Below are positions 52,756 through 62,827 of a stretch of DNA of 64,000 bases, in pieces (the first letter of the stretch is position 1; each line of letters starts with the position of its first letter). Origin of the DNA: an uncultured Pelagibacteraceae bacterium (GTDB taxonomy: Bacteria; Pseudomonadota; Alphaproteobacteria; Pelagibacterales; Pelagibacteraceae); the NCBI GenBank assembly GCA_902578935.1, contig CACHEU010000003.1, forward strand, positions 43,747 through 107,746, given 5' to 3'. The position numbers and the translations under genes are program-made. The notes under the pieces are model-generated. The model was not told the DNA's origin. It worked only from the letters and a program-made list of their open reading frames with translations, and did no database searches.

Positions 52756-54321
52756 ATGCTTGAGTCTGACCTAATTCAATCAACATCCTCTTGGCCATTT
52801 GTTGAGATACGAAAACTTCTTAAAGAAAGAAAAGATATTATTAATAAGAAAAATAAAATTATTTTTCAAACCGGATATGGCCCAAGTGGTCTGCCACACA
52901 TAGGCACCTTTGGAGAGGTTTCAAGAACATCTATGATGATTAATGCATTAAATCATATAAAACAAATCGAGTCTGAACTAATAACCTTTTCAGATGATAT
53001 GGATGGGTTGAGAAAAGTTCCAGACAATATTCCCAACGAAAAAGTTCTTCATGAAAATTTGGGAAAGCCTCTTACAAGTATTCCCGATCCATTTAAAAAA
53101 TACCAAAGCTTTGGAGAACACAACAATAAAATGTTGATAGAGTTTTTAAAAAAATTCAAATTTAAATTTGAATTCAAAAGTTCTACGGAAAATTATAAAA
53201 AAGGACTTTTTAATAATTCTATTTTGAGAATTTTGGAAAAATATGATGATATAATGAATATAGTTTTGCCCACATTACGAAGCGAAAGAAAAAAAACTTA
53301 TAGCCCATTTTTACCGATCTGTCCTGACACAGGAAAAGTTTTAGAAATTCCTGTTTTGGAGATAGACAAAAAAAATAATAAATTAACTTTTGATAATAAT
53401 GGAAAAAAGATTCAAGCTAGTGTTTTGGATGGAAATTGTAAGTTACAATGGAAAGTTGACTGGGCAATGAGGTGGTTTGCATTTGATGTTGATTTTGAAA
53501 TGTATGGTAAAGACTTAATTGAGAGCGCGATAGTATCTGGAAAAATATGTAAAGTTTTAGGAAAAAAACCACCCAATGGTTTTGCGTATGAATTATTTTT
53601 AGATGAAAAAGGAGAGAAAATATCTAAATCTAAGGGAAACGGTATTACTATAGAAAAATGGTTAAGATATGCATCTCCCGAAAGCTTATCTCTATACATG
53701 TACCAGAATCCTAAAAGAGCAAAAAAACTTTATCCAGAAGTAGTTCCTAAGGCAGTAGACGAATATTTATCCTCAATCGAAAAATTTTTTAATCAAAAAT
53801 CTAATGAAAAAATTTTAAATCCAGTTTGGCATGTTCACAACGGGACGCCACCAAAGGAAAAAATTATCATGCCATTTTCGATGTTGTTAAATATTGTTGG
53901 ATCTAGTAATGCAAAAAACAAAGATGTTTTATGGAAATTTATTAAAAAATTTCATAAAGAATTAGATCCAAAAAGCCATAAAATTTTAGATGAACTAACC
54001 GATTATGCAATAAACTATTTTATAGATCGTGTTGAACCAAATAAAAAATTTAAAAAACCAAATGAGAATGAAAAAAAAGCACTTCTTAATCTTATTAAGG
54101 TTTTAAAAACGGTTCCGCAGACTACTGAAGCAGAAAAAATTCAGACCATCATTTATACCGCGGGCAAGGAAAATGGTTACAGTAAAGATTTAAGAAGTTG
54201 GTTTAAATTAATCTATGAAGTTACTTTTGGAGAAGAAAATGGTCCAAGAATGGGCTTTTTTATAAGTTTTTTTGGAGTAAAAGAGACAATTGATTTAATG
54301 GAAAAAAAGTTGAGAATGTAG
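52756..54321 (+). CDS. lysK: Lysyl-tRNA synthetase, class I
   Basis: A 521-aa class I LysRS. The HIGH-type signature appears in GYGPSGLPHIGTFGEVSRTS and the KMSKS-type in EKISKSKGNGI. This is the archaeal-type enzyme also found in alphaproteobacteria and spirochaetes, unrelated to the class II LysS of most bacteria. It charges tRNA-Lys. It is followed closely by pyrD. Confidence 0.95.
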   Translation: MLESDLIQSTSSWPFVEIRKLLKERKDIINKKNKIIFQTGYGPSGLPHIGTFGEVSRTSMMINALNHIKQIESELITFSDDMDGLRKVPDNIPNEKVLHENLGKPLTSIPDPFKKYQSFGEHNNKMLIEFLKKFKFKFEFKSSTENYKKGLFNNSILRILEKYDDIMNIVLPTLRSERKKTYSPFLPICPDTGKVLEIPVLEIDKKNNKLTFDNNGKKIQASVLDGNCKLQWKVDWAMRWFAFDVDFEMYGKDLIESAIVSGKICKVLGKKPPNGFAYELFLDEKGEKISKSKGNGITIEKWLRYASPESLSLYMYQNPKRAKKLYPEVVPKAVDEYLSSIEKFFNQKSNEKILNPVWHVHNGTPPKEKIIMPFSMLLNIVGSSNAKNKDVLWKFIKKFHKELDPKSHKILDELTDYAINYFIDRVEPNKKFKKPNENEKKALLNLIKVLKTVPQTTEAEKIQTIIYTAGKENGYSKDLRSWFKLIYEVTFGEENGPRMGFFISFFGVKETIDLMEKKLRM

Positions 54322-54326
54322 TTTTG

Positions 54327-55376
54327 ATGTTTTCTTTTCTAAGACCCTTTATATTTAGCTTAGATCCTGAGAAGGCACATGAATTAGCGATAAAGTCTCT
54401 AAAATATAATTTCCTTCCAGGAAATTTATTTTCAGTTGAAAATGAAGAAATTCTAAAAACAACTTTATTTGGAAAAGAAATTGAAAATCCAATAGGGCTG
54501 GCCGCAGGATTTGACAAGAGTGCAGAGGTTTATAATGAAATATTCAAACTTGGTTTTGGTTTTGTAGAGGTTGGAACAGTAACCCCAAGAGAACAATATG
54601 GAAATGAAAAACCCAGAATTTTTCGATTAGAGAAGGATCGAGCTTTAATCAACAGGCTAGGGTTTAATAATGATGGATCCGAAGTTATAAAAAAAAGAAT
54701 AGAGAACAATGTGCCAAACGGTCTTTTGGGCATTAATATTGGGCCAAACAAAGATAGCCCAGATATGATCAATGACTTTTTAGAATGTGCAGAAATTTTT
54801 TTCCCCTTAGGTGACTATATAACTATAAATATTTCCTCTCCCAACACCAAAGGCTTGAGAGAATTTCACAAGTCAGATCATTTAAAAGAATTACTATCAA
54901 AAATAGACGATATAAGAAAAAAAAGTAATTTTAATAAATCTTTTTTATTAAAAATTTCTCCAGACTTGGAAGATTCATTTGTAAACAATATTATAGAATT
55001 AATTTTGCAACATAATATTGATGGTCTAATTTTAACAAATACCACAAATCAAAATAGAGAAAACTTATTAGATAAGAGCAAAAGTGAGAGTGGAGGACTA
55101 TCTGGAAAACCACTAAGAAATCTATCAACCGAGCTTATCAAAAAATTTTATATACATTTAAAGGGAAAAATTCCAATCATAGGTGTTGGCGGAGTCGATT
55201 CAGGCAAATCTGCATTCGAAAAATTAGCAGCTGGAGCTTCAGCAATACAATTGTACACCGGCATGGTTTACAAGGGACCAACTATTGTAAAGGAGATAAA
55301 AAAAGAATTAATAGATACAATGAAAGAGAAAGGCTTTAAAAATATAAAAGATATTGTAGGATCTAATCTAAATTAG
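54327..55376 (+). CDS. pyrD: Dihydroorotate dehydrogenase (quinone), class 2
   Basis: A 349-aa FMN enzyme from the ATG at 54327; a TTG one codon earlier is possible. FMN-binding and catalytic blocks are NPIGLAAGFDKSAEVYNEI, VEVGTVTPREQYGN, the catalytic Ser region NISSPNTKGLREF and IPIIGVGGVDSGKSAFEKL. The hydrophobic N-terminal helix is typical of the membrane-bound class 2 form, which passes electrons to ubiquinone. It follows lysK after 5 nt and is convergent with the TauE-like gene. Confidence 0.95.
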   Translation: MFSFLRPFIFSLDPEKAHELAIKSLKYNFLPGNLFSVENEEILKTTLFGKEIENPIGLAAGFDKSAEVYNEIFKLGFGFVEVGTVTPREQYGNEKPRIFRLEKDRALINRLGFNNDGSEVIKKRIENNVPNGLLGINIGPNKDSPDMINDFLECAEIFFPLGDYITINISSPNTKGLREFHKSDHLKELLSKIDDIRKKSNFNKSFLLKISPDLEDSFVNNIIELILQHNIDGLILTNTTNQNRENLLDKSKSESGGLSGKPLRNLSTELIKKFYIHLKGKIPIIGVGGVDSGKSAFEKLAAGASAIQLYTGMVYKGPTIVKEIKKELIDTMKEKGFKNIKDIVGSNLN

Positions 55377-55377
55377 T

Positions 55378-56472
55378 CTATCCAAAAAACTTATATTTTT
55401 TTTTATCGATATCATATCTTATATGGTGGATTAATTCTCTTACGTACGAAAAAGATATTCCTGCCAGTACTACAACTGTAATTGATAAAAATCCATAAGA
55501 TACAGGGTTGTTTTTTGAAAAATACAATACAAATTCTGAAAGCCGATTATTAATTTCACCACCCGTCGTTACAGTAAACAAAGTTCCTTTTTCCAAAACA
55601 AACTGCTCAACACCCATGATTACTCCAACGCCCAACAAGAGAATGGCTAATAAAGTTTTATATTCCGAAGCGTTTAGCTTTTCTGATGCTTTTAAGCCCA
55701 AATGTACTCCTACAATGGAACCAGTTAATAAAATACCAACCAGTATGAAATCTATGGTCTGAAATTGTAAAGCATGAGCAATAACAACGAAAGCAGTAAT
55801 AAAAATGGTTACAAATAAAGATGTACCTGGAACCAATTTAGTTGGCATACCAATTATATAAATCATTGCCGGAACCATTAAAAAGGCTCCTCCAACACCC
55901 ATGATCGAAGCGAATATACCAACAACAAATCCTAGCATGACCGGAACAATGGCACTCTCATAAAGCCTTGACTTATGAAATCTTACTCTAAATGGTAGAC
56001 CATGAATCCAATAGTGATCGTGAATTTTTCTTCTTACCACAGTTTTTTTCTTTAAATCACTAAGTTCTTTCCAGCCTTTGGCAAACATTAAAGTTCCAAT
56101 CATAACCAACATATATATATAGGCTAAAGAAATAATGACGTTTACTATACCGATTGCTTTTAAATAACTAAAAATTGTTATTCCAACAATTGTTCCTAAA
56201 ACACCTCCAGACACAACAAACAAACCCATTTTGTAATCTAGTGTTTTTCTAAACCAGTGTGTTAGTGCGCCAGATACTGATGTTCCCAAAATATTATTAG
56301 CTTCGTTTGCCACAGCAAAAGCTGGGGGTATACCCAAAAATATTAAAGCTGGTGTCATCAAAAAACCTCCGCCGATTCCAAAAAGGCCTGACAGAAAACC
56401 AATAATGAAACTTAATATTAATATTGTTATAATACTTACTTGAACTTGGGCTACAGGTAGGAAAAAATCCAT
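55378..56472 (-). CDS. TauE/SafE-family sulfite/organosulfonate exporter-like permease
   Basis: A 364-aa membrane protein with two homologous halves, each with the family motif: FLSGLFGIGGGFLMTPALIF near the N-terminus and GIFASIMGVGGAFLMVPAMI in the middle. A charged cytoplasmic loop (VRRKIHDHYWIHG) separates them. TauE/SafE proteins move sulfite, sulfoacetate or related anions. The substrate here is unknown. The last helix is followed by a basic tail. Confidence 0.9.
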   Translation of the reverse strand: MDFFLPVAQVQVSIITILILSFIIGFLSGLFGIGGGFLMTPALIFLGIPPAFAVANEANNILGTSVSGALTHWFRKTLDYKMGLFVVSGGVLGTIVGITIFSYLKAIGIVNVIISLAYIYMLVMIGTLMFAKGWKELSDLKKKTVVRRKIHDHYWIHGLPFRVRFHKSRLYESAIVPVMLGFVVGIFASIMGVGGAFLMVPAMIYIIGMPTKLVPGTSLFVTIFITAFVVIAHALQFQTIDFILVGILLTGSIVGVHLGLKASEKLNASEYKTLLAILLLGVGVIMGVEQFVLEKGTLFTVTTGGEINNRLSEFVLYFSKNNPVSYGFLSITVVVLAGISFSYVRELIHHIRYDIDKKKYKFFG

Positions 56473-56487
56473 TCAATTTACTATTAT

Positions 56488-56518
56488 TTGAAACAAACAT
56501 TGTCAATAGGGATATAAT
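56488..56518 (+). promoter_or_regulatory. Candidate promoter of rpmB
   Basis: TTGAAA (56488-56493), a 19-nt spacer and a perfect TATAAT (56513-56518) lie ahead of rpmB. The leader to the ATG at 56566 would be about 40 nt. The spacer is slightly long. It is a consensus match only. Confidence 0.45.
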
Positions 56519-56565
56519 CTCTTGATTATGACATTGGTAAGAATTATACAGCTATTGGATATTTT

Positions 56566-56847
56566 ATGAGTAGAATATGTGAGCTTACCGGCAAGAAACC
56601 AGCTAAAGGACATAACGTTAGTCACGCAAACAATAAGACAAAAAGAAGGTTTTTACCTGGTATAAAAAAAGTAAAATTTAAAAGCGATTTACTAAAAAAA
56701 AGTATTAAATTTAATGTATCCAATTCAGCTTTAAGAACCGTTGATTATAAAGGTGGTATCGACAAATTTCTTAGATCAGCCAAATCTTTTAGACTTTCAA
56801 AGAAAGCAAAGAAATTAAGGATTAAAATAATTTCTAAAAATGCTTAA
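56566..56847 (+). CDS. rpmB: Ribosomal protein bL28
   Basis: A 93-aa basic protein beginning MSRICELTGKKPAKGHNVSH, the bL28 signature, then NNKTKRRFLPGIKKVKF. It is a large-subunit protein. It overlaps the YhhQ-like gene by 8 nt. There is no obvious strong ribosome-binding site before the ATG. Confidence 0.96.
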   Translation: MSRICELTGKKPAKGHNVSHANNKTKRRFLPGIKKVKFKSDLLKKSIKFNVSNSALRTVDYKGGIDKFLRSAKSFRLSKKAKKLRIKIISKNA

Positions 56848-57412
56848 ATTAGCTAGGTCGGATTTTCGACCTCTTTTGACATTGGCATTTTTTATGGCAG
56901 TTTTTGTTACTGCTTCCAATTTTTTAGTTCAGTTTCCAATTAACTTTTTTGGTATGCAAGAAGTTTTAACGTATGGAGCTATTAGTTATCCGGCCACTTT
57001 CCTCATTACAGATCTTTCTAACAGAAGATTTGGAAAAGTTATTGCGAGAAAAATTGTTTATCTTGGTTTTGTTTTAGGCATACTTTTAACTCTATTTTTT
57101 TCCACAAATTTTTCTGATTTAATATCAATTAGAGTTGCGATTGGATCTGGAACAGCTTTTTTGATTGCTCAGTTGTTAGATGTTCAAATATTCGATAGAT
57201 TAAGAAAAAGAGTTTGGTTTGCAGCACCCCTCATATCTTCTTTGATTGGATCTCTAGTAGACACATTTTTATTCTTTTTTATTGCATTTTATGGAACCAA
57301 CTTAAACTGGCTAACATTGGGAATAGGAGATTTTTTTGTGAAAATAATAATGGCCTTAATTATGTTAATTCCTTTTAGAATGCTTATGCCAAGATTACAA
57401 AATGCTTCTTAG
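56840..57412 (+). CDS. yhhQ: Queuosine-precursor transporter, YhhQ/VUT family
   Basis: A 190-aa membrane protein with about six helices. LTYGAISYPATFLITDLSNR near residue 35 and GSGTAFLIAQLLDVQIFDRL near residue 95 are the VUT-family signatures. The family imports preQ0/preQ1 for queuosine tRNA modification. It is coupled to rpmB by an 8-nt overlap and is convergent with cobT across one base. Confidence 0.9.
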   Translation: MLKLARSDFRPLLTLAFFMAVFVTASNFLVQFPINFFGMQEVLTYGAISYPATFLITDLSNRRFGKVIARKIVYLGFVLGILLTLFFSTNFSDLISIRVAIGSGTAFLIAQLLDVQIFDRLRKRVWFAAPLISSLIGSLVDTFLFFFIAFYGTNLNWLTLGIGDFFVKIIMALIMLIPFRMLMPRLQNAS

Positions 57413-57413
57413 A

Positions 57414-59186
57414 TTAATGAACCGTTTTTTTTTCTGAAAAAAGATCTGTTAATTGATTTATCATCACATCACCAAGATCTTGAACATCTGTTATTTTCAC
57501 TGCTTTTTTATAATAACGTGTAACATCATGACCAATTCCTATAGCCAAGAGTTCCACAGAAGATTGTTCCTGAATTGCATTAACTGTGTTTTTTAAATCT
57601 TTTTCAAGGTAATCACTTAAATTTGTAGACAGAGTAGAGTCATCCACTGGTGCACCATCAGATATCACCATAAGTATTTTTCTTTCCTCTTTCCTTTTTT
57701 TCATTTTGTTGAAAGCCCATCTTAATGCTTCACCATCAATATTTTCTTTTAAGAGTCCTTCTTTAAGCATCAGACCCATATTTTTTTTTGCTTGACGCCA
57801 TGGAGTTTCAGCGGATTTATATATTATATGTCTTAGGTCATTTAACCTTCCAGGAGATTTAGGTTTATTATTATTTATCCACTTTTCTCTACTCGATCCA
57901 CCTTTCCAGAATTTTGTTGTAAAACCAAGAACTTCAACTTTAACAGAACAACGTTCTAATGTTCTTGAAAGAATGTCAGCACAAACTGCAGCTACTGAAA
58001 TAGGTTTTCCTCTCATAGAACCTGAGTTATCGATTAAAATTGATACTAATGTATCTTTAAAATCTGTTTCTTTTTCCTTTTTAAACGAGAGTGAATTAAA
58101 AGGGTCAATTATAATTCTTGTTAATTTTGATGTGTCTAAGATTCCTTCTTCTAAATCAAATTCCCAAGATCGATTTTGTTTTGCTAGAAGCTTTCTTTGT
58201 AATTTGTTGGCAAGTTTAGAAATAAAACTTTTTAATTGTAAAAGTTGTTGATCTAAGGAAGACCTCAATCTTATCAGTTCCTCTTCAGTTTCAAGGTCTT
58301 CAGCTTTTATTGTCTCGTCAAATTCCTCTGTATATATTTTGTATTTTACTTTGGATTTAGAAGATATTTTTTTCATTCTCCTATTTGTTGTTCCATCTAA
58401 GTTTTCAATCTCTTCAATTTTTTCATTTTCATCATTTTTCTCTGAAGGCTCTTCTATGTTTGAAACATCAACATCTAAAAATTCTTTATTTTCTTTTTCA
58501 CTTTGTAATTTACTTTGACTTTCTTCTTGTTGTTGATTGTTTAATGGCTCTGTTTTCTTTTCCTTCTCCGAAGTATCTTCGTAGATTTCTTTATCCTCAA
58601 TATCCATTTTTGATATTATTTTAGAAATAATCTCGTTAAATTTTTTTTGATTTTTTAAATTTTCTTTTAATGTTTCTAAATTTTTTTTAAAGTTTTGATC
58701 TAAGTTTTTTCTTATTTTTTTTGTTTTATTATCCAAATTTTTTCTCTCTTTCATCTGAAAGAAAAAACTTCTTAGGTAGTTATCAAACACACTTTCAGTT
58801 GGATTAGTTTCGCTCCCCTGCTTATTTCGGTTTTCAAACAAATTTTTTCTAATACCTTTAAAATGATCACAACCAATTTTTTCATATCTTACTTTTTCTG
58901 CAATTTCGTAAAGTTTTTTCGCATTATTTCCTTTAGGCTTATGTAAATTAAAAACATCAATATTGCTGTATCTAAGCCTTAGAGCCTCAGAGTCGGCTCT
59001 TGCTCTTATTGACGAGAAGTCTTTAAACTTTTCTAGTTTTTTTATTTCAGGTAAGTTTGCACTTTTGTTATCTTTTTTTGCTTGCTTTCCAAAGTTTATA
59101 GTACAATCGCTTATTTCAGATATTGATTTTACAGTGGAAGCAAGAGCTTGCTTAAAGTTTTCCAGATGAATATCTTTTTTTTCCAT
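57414..59186 (-). CDS. cobT: CobT-like cobaltochelatase subunit (VWA domain)
   Basis: A 590-aa protein. Residues 1 to about 190 are a helical domain, about 195-265 a very acidic low-complexity linker ([20 protein letters not shown]), and the C-terminal third a von Willebrand factor A domain with the MIDAS motif [17 protein letters not shown] and [14 protein letters not shown]. In B12-making bacteria CobT works with CobS and CobN to insert cobalt. No CobN or other cob gene is visible here, so its real role may differ. It lies 2 nt after cobS. Confidence 0.9.
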   Translation of the reverse strand: MEKKDIHLENFKQALASTVKSISEISDCTINFGKQAKKDNKSANLPEIKKLEKFKDFSSIRARADSEALRLRYSNIDVFNLHKPKGNNAKKLYEIAEKVRYEKIGCDHFKGIRKNLFENRNKQGSETNPTESVFDNYLRSFFFQMKERKNLDNKTKKIRKNLDQNFKKNLETLKENLKNQKKFNEIISKIISKMDIEDKEIYEDTSEKEKKTEPLNNQQQEESQSKLQSEKENKEFLDVDVSNIEEPSEKNDENEKIEEIENLDGTTNRRMKKISSKSKVKYKIYTEEFDETIKAEDLETEEELIRLRSSLDQQLLQLKSFISKLANKLQRKLLAKQNRSWEFDLEEGILDTSKLTRIIIDPFNSLSFKKEKETDFKDTLVSILIDNSGSMRGKPISVAAVCADILSRTLERCSVKVEVLGFTTKFWKGGSSREKWINNNKPKSPGRLNDLRHIIYKSAETPWRQAKKNMGLMLKEGLLKENIDGEALRWAFNKMKKRKEERKILMVISDGAPVDDSTLSTNLSDYLEKDLKNTVNAIQEQSSVELLAIGIGHDVTRYYKKAVKITDVQDLGDVMINQLTDLFSEKKTVH

Positions 59187-59188
59187 TA

Positions 59189-60169
59189 CTAGGAAAGTTT
59201 TACATTAACGGAAGATTCTGGCAAATCTTCCCCAAAGCACCTTTGATAATATTCTGAAATAATTTTTCTTTCTAATTCGTCAGACTTATTTAAAAAAGTT
59301 ACTCTAAAAGCATAACCAACATCTTTAAAAATATTTGAGTTTTCCGCCCAGTGAATTACTGTTCGAGGACTCATTACCGTTGAAATATCTCCATTTACAA
59401 AGCCATTTCTTGTAAGCTCCGCAACTTTAATCATATTTGAAATTTTTTCTTTACCTTCTTTATTGTTAAGACTTTTATTTTTTGCAAGAACGATTTCTAA
59501 CTCTTTTTCGAATTTTAAATAATTTAGTGTTGTTACTATATTCCATCTATCCATCTGTCCCTGATTGATTTGTTGTGTGCCATGATAAAGTCCTGTTGTA
59601 TCTCCAAGTCCTACAGTGTTGGTAGTGGCAAACATTCTAAAAAATTGATTTTGACTAATAACCTTATTTTTATCCAACAATGTAAATTTTCCATCGCTTT
59701 CCAAAATTCTCTGAATTACAAACATAACATCAGGTCTGCCAGCATCGTATTCATCAAAGACTAATGCCACTGGATTTTGAATGGACCATGGCAATATTCC
59801 TTCTTTGAATTCAGTTACTTGTTTTCCATCCTTTATAATAATTGAATCTTTTCCTATTAAATCTATACGACTAATATGACTATCCAGATTTATTCTAATA
59901 CATGGCCAATTAAGTCTAGCCGCTACCTGCTCAATATGAGTCGATTTACCAGTTCCATGGTAGCCTTGAATTAAAACTCTTTTGTTGAAAGCAAAACCAG
60001 AAAGAATTGCAAGAGTTGTGTCTCGATCAAATTTATAATCGTTATCAATTTTTGGAACATGCTCATTTTTTTTTGAGAAAGCATCAACTTCCATGTCCGT
60101 ATCTAGATTGAAAGTTTGTCTTACAGAAATTTTAATATCCGGTTTTTGATTTTCTAAATTTAGATTCAT
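59189..60169 (-). CDS. cobS: CobS-like AAA+ ATPase
   Basis: A 326-aa AAA+ protein of the MoxR/CobS type. Walker A is [16 protein letters not shown], Walker [16 protein letters not shown] and sensor 1 [15 protein letters not shown]. It should form a hexamer and act with the VWA partner CobT as a chelatase-like remodelling machine. It overlaps the DnaJ-like gene by 4 nt upstream, so cobT, cobS and the J-protein form one leftward operon. Confidence 0.92.
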   Translation of the reverse strand: MNLNLENQKPDIKISVRQTFNLDTDMEVDAFSKKNEHVPKIDNDYKFDRDTTLAILSGFAFNKRVLIQGYHGTGKSTHIEQVAARLNWPCIRINLDSHISRIDLIGKDSIIIKDGKQVTEFKEGILPWSIQNPVALVFDEYDAGRPDVMFVIQRILESDGKFTLLDKNKVISQNQFFRMFATTNTVGLGDTTGLYHGTQQINQGQMDRWNIVTTLNYLKFEKELEIVLAKNKSLNNKEGKEKISNMIKVAELTRNGFVNGDISTVMSPRTVIHWAENSNIFKDVGYAFRVTFLNKSDELERKIISEYYQRCFGEDLPESSVNVKLS

Positions 60170-60684
60170 TTTTCCCTGCTAACTGTGTTTTTTAGTTGAC
60201 TATAAGCTAGTGTAATTTTCTTCAAAATATCCTCATATTTTTTACTCCCACGGTTTTTATCAGGATGATATTTCTTTACAAGGACTTTAAATTTTTTTTG
60301 TATATCTTCCCACTTTGCACCATGTTTTAGACCTAAAATTTCTAAGGCATGTCGATCTTTTTGAGATAACTTTGATTCCTTAAAGGTTTTGAAGCTAAGA
60401 TTTTTAAAAATATTAATTTCGTCTTCAAGCGCGTTATTCCACAATACTCTAAAAAAATTCTCTGACGAAGCAAAACTTTTTGTAGGCTTGTGTAATGTGA
60501 GATCGGATTTAATAAAATATTCTACCTGCTCTTCAGTCATGTCGGAAAAGTAGTTCCAATTCTTATTGAAAATTTTTACGTGTTCGAGACATAAAAACCT
60601 GAACTGTCTACTGTTGTCTCTTTTCAATGGAGCCTTATAGCTTCCAATTTCTTTACAATTTTCCCAATCACAGATATTTTTCAT
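60166..60684 (-). CDS. J-domain (DnaJ-like) protein
   Basis: A 172-aa protein whose C-terminal 70 residues are a J domain: [19 protein letters not shown], then the essential HPD in [12 protein letters not shown]. The N-terminal part has two Cys ([11 protein letters not shown]) and a third in FLCLEH, possibly a small metal site. It would recruit DnaK to a substrate. It lies first in the operon with cobS and cobT, so the substrate may be that AAA/VWA complex. It is divergent from bolA across 36 nt. Confidence 0.88.
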   Translation of the reverse strand: MKNICDWENCKEIGSYKAPLKRDNSRQFRFLCLEHVKIFNKNWNYFSDMTEEQVEYFIKSDLTLHKPTKSFASSENFFRVLWNNALEDEINIFKNLSFKTFKESKLSQKDRHALEILGLKHGAKWEDIQKKFKVLVKKYHPDKNRGSKKYEDILKKITLAYSQLKNTVSREK

Positions 60685-60720
60685 AAAGATTTTATGATAA
60701 TATATTAAAATATTAATTTA

Positions 60721-60975
60721 ATGGAAAGCTTTATAAAAGTTGTTGAGAAAAAAATTAGAGATAATGTAGAGGTTAATAAAATAGAAATAATTAATAATTC
60801 CTCTAAACATCAAGGACATAAATCTTTTGCCAAAGGTAAATTTCATTTAAAAATTATAATAGATTCAAAATATCTAAAATCTCTGAGCAAAATAGAGGCC
60901 CATAAAGAAATCATGAAAATCTTAAAAGAGGAATTAAAAGATAAGATTCATGCTTTAGAATTAAAGATTAACTAA
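60721..60975 (+). CDS. BolA-family protein
   Basis: An 84-aa BolA fold protein. IIDSKYLKSLSKIEAHKEIM and the conserved SSKHQGHKSF region containing His are visible. BolA proteins bind monothiol glutaredoxins with [2Fe-2S] clusters or act as regulators. It is divergent from the J-protein and its 3' end overlaps convergent aroB by 8 nt. Confidence 0.92.
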   Translation: MESFIKVVEKKIRDNVEVNKIEIINNSSKHQGHKSFAKGKFHLKIIIDSKYLKSLSKIEAHKEIMKILKEELKDKIHALELKIN

Positions 60976-62077
60976 TTTTTTTAATAACACTTTTCATCTG
61001 GTGAAGACTCATTTTAATTTCTCCAGGATTTGTTGTTTTTCCAATTTTCTTTAAAAGAATTAAATTAATTTTACTATCATTATTTTTTTTATCATTAGAC
61101 ATATAGTTGACAATTTTATTGAAATCTTTTTTTTTAAAATATTTAGTTAAAATTGAAGGTAAATTATTGGTCTTATAAATTTTTTCGATTTCTTTTAATG
61201 TTAAATTGGAACAAATTTTTTTTCTAACGGAGAGTTTTGTAGCTAAAAGCATACCTATAAGAACAGCTTCACCATGATTTATTTTTTTAGAAAAATTACT
61301 TGCAGCTTCGATAGCATGAGCAAAAGTGTGACCAAAATTTAATAACATTCTTTTTCCCGCCTCTTTTTCATCAGCAGCAACAAAATAAATTTTATTTTTG
61401 CAACTTCTAACAATAGCATCTCTTAAAACTACATTGTTTTTTCCTTCCAAAATAATTCGTGAATTTTTTTTAATCCATTTAAAAAATTTTTTATCTCGAA
61501 TTAATGAATACTTTAAAATCTCAGCAAATCCACAAACCAATTCCCTTCTTGGTAAGCTTTTTAAAAAAGATAGTTCAGCAATTACTGACTTAGGTTGATA
61601 AAATGAACCAATTAGATTTTTTCCTCTTCTGGAATTTATTCCGGTTTTTCCTCCGACAGAAGAATCTACCTGTGATAATAATGTGGAGGGTACATTTATA
61701 AAATTTATCCCTCTCTTTAAAATACTTGCAGCAAATCCAGCAAAGTCACCAATTATACCGCCCCCAGCAGCTACTACAGTGTCGTTTCTATTAAAATTTT
61801 TTTCTAACAAACTTTCAGCAAGAGAATTTATTTTACTAAACGACTTTAAATTTTCTGTTGGCAAATATTCTTTTGTATAAATACTATAACTTTTTAGCTG
61901 ACTTTTTATTCTTTTTTTTTGTTTATTTGGAATATTTTTATCTAAAATAAGAGCAACCTTTTTTGTTTTGGGACACACAGATTTAATTTGTTGTTTTAGG
62001 TAATTTATTGCACCATTTCCAATAATTATTGGATACCTTGTTTCTTTAATTTTTACTTTAATTTTGCTTATTTTCAT
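60968..62077 (-). CDS. aroB: 3-dehydroquinate synthase
   Basis: A 369-aa NAD- and metal-dependent enzyme of the shikimate pathway. NAD-binding GGGIIGDFAGFAASILKRGI, the substrate/metal segment SSVGGKTGINSRRGKNLIG, and the metal ligand regions LLNFGHTFAHAIEA and NHGEAVLIGM are present. It converts DAHP to 3-dehydroquinate. It overlaps aroK by 20 nt, the usual aroK-aroB pairing. Confidence 0.97.
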   Translation of the reverse strand: MKISKIKVKIKETRYPIIIGNGAINYLKQQIKSVCPKTKKVALILDKNIPNKQKKRIKSQLKSYSIYTKEYLPTENLKSFSKINSLAESLLEKNFNRNDTVVAAGGGIIGDFAGFAASILKRGINFINVPSTLLSQVDSSVGGKTGINSRRGKNLIGSFYQPKSVIAELSFLKSLPRRELVCGFAEILKYSLIRDKKFFKWIKKNSRIILEGKNNVVLRDAIVRSCKNKIYFVAADEKEAGKRMLLNFGHTFAHAIEAASNFSKKINHGEAVLIGMLLATKLSVRKKICSNLTLKEIEKIYKTNNLPSILTKYFKKKDFNKIVNYMSNDKKNNDSKINLILLKKIGKTTNPGEIKMSLHQMKSVIKKIS

Positions 62078-62573
62078 AAATTTTTTTAATTTCTTCGACT
62101 ATTTCATTTTTATCTTTCTTATTACAGTCAATTTTATAATCAGCCATAGAGTAAATTTCTTTCCTTTCTTTATAAATTTTATCCAATTCTTCTTTAGAAT
62201 TGCTTCTATTTAATAATGGTCTTTTTTGGTTATTTTTTGTTCTCTTAAAAATTTCATCAATATCTAACTGAAGCCATACAGAAAAACACAATTTTTTTAC
62301 CTTTTCCCTTATTATATCGTTTATAAAAGCTCCACCGCCCAATGCTATAACAAATCCTTTTTTTTCAGTTAGTTTTAGGATTTCTTCCACTTCGATTTTT
62401 CGAAAAAACTCTTCTCCTTTGGTTTCAAATATCTTTGTAACAGAGAGTGACAGCCTTTTTTCAATTACGCTGTCAGTGTCTGCAAACTCCATATTTAGTC
62501 TTTCAGACAGGGATTTTCCTATTGCAGATTTTCCCGATCCCATCATTCCAGTTAATACAAGGTTTTTTTTCAA
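62058..62573 (-). CDS. aroK: Shikimate kinase
   Basis: A 171-aa P-loop kinase. Walker A is GMMGSGKSAIGKSL, the shikimate-binding DTD motif FADTDSVIEKR and GGGAFINDIIREKV, and the lid Arg region RPLLNRSNSKEEL. It phosphorylates shikimate. It precedes and overlaps aroB on the minus strand. Confidence 0.96.
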   Translation of the reverse strand: MKKNLVLTGMMGSGKSAIGKSLSERLNMEFADTDSVIEKRLSLSVTKIFETKGEEFFRKIEVEEILKLTEKKGFVIALGGGAFINDIIREKVKKLCFSVWLQLDIDEIFKRTKNNQKRPLLNRSNSKEELDKIYKERKEIYSMADYKIDCNKKDKNEIVEEIKKIYENKQN

Positions 62574-62647
62574 TTTATACCCAAAATTTCAATTTGATTT
62601 ATCACAAATTTGTCTTAATTCTTAAGTTTAAATATATTTTATTTACT

Positions 62648-62827
62648 ATGCAACCGAGATTACAAAGATCAAGAACCGGCACACCTTTTATTAAGGTTAT
62701 TATAAAGTTGCTGCTTGTTCTTTTTTTGGTAGTTTTTGCTTTCTTCTTTATAGAAAAAATTGACTTTCCGTCTCCCCAAAAAGAAACAACAGAAGATGTT
62801 AGTGACAAGATTATTAAACTTAAGTAG
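62648..62827 (+). CDS. 59-aa single-span membrane protein
   Basis: From the ATG at 62648: a basic N-terminus (MQPRLQRSRTGTPFIK), one strong TM helix (LLLVLFLVVFAFFFIEKI) and a short charged tail. A longer frame extends upstream but runs antisense over aroK, so the internal ATG is the sensible start. The topology suggests an N-in membrane anchor. No family is recognised. It overlaps the next gene by 32 nt. Confidence 0.6.
   Translation: MQPRLQRSRTGTPFIKVIIKLLLVLFLVVFAFFFIEKIDFPSPQKETTEDVSDKIIKLK

Noticed and set aside
62447..62647. Upstream extension of the 59-aa membrane ORF
   Set aside because: The extra 67 residues are antisense to aroK; the internal ATG at 62648 gives a sensible membrane protein.
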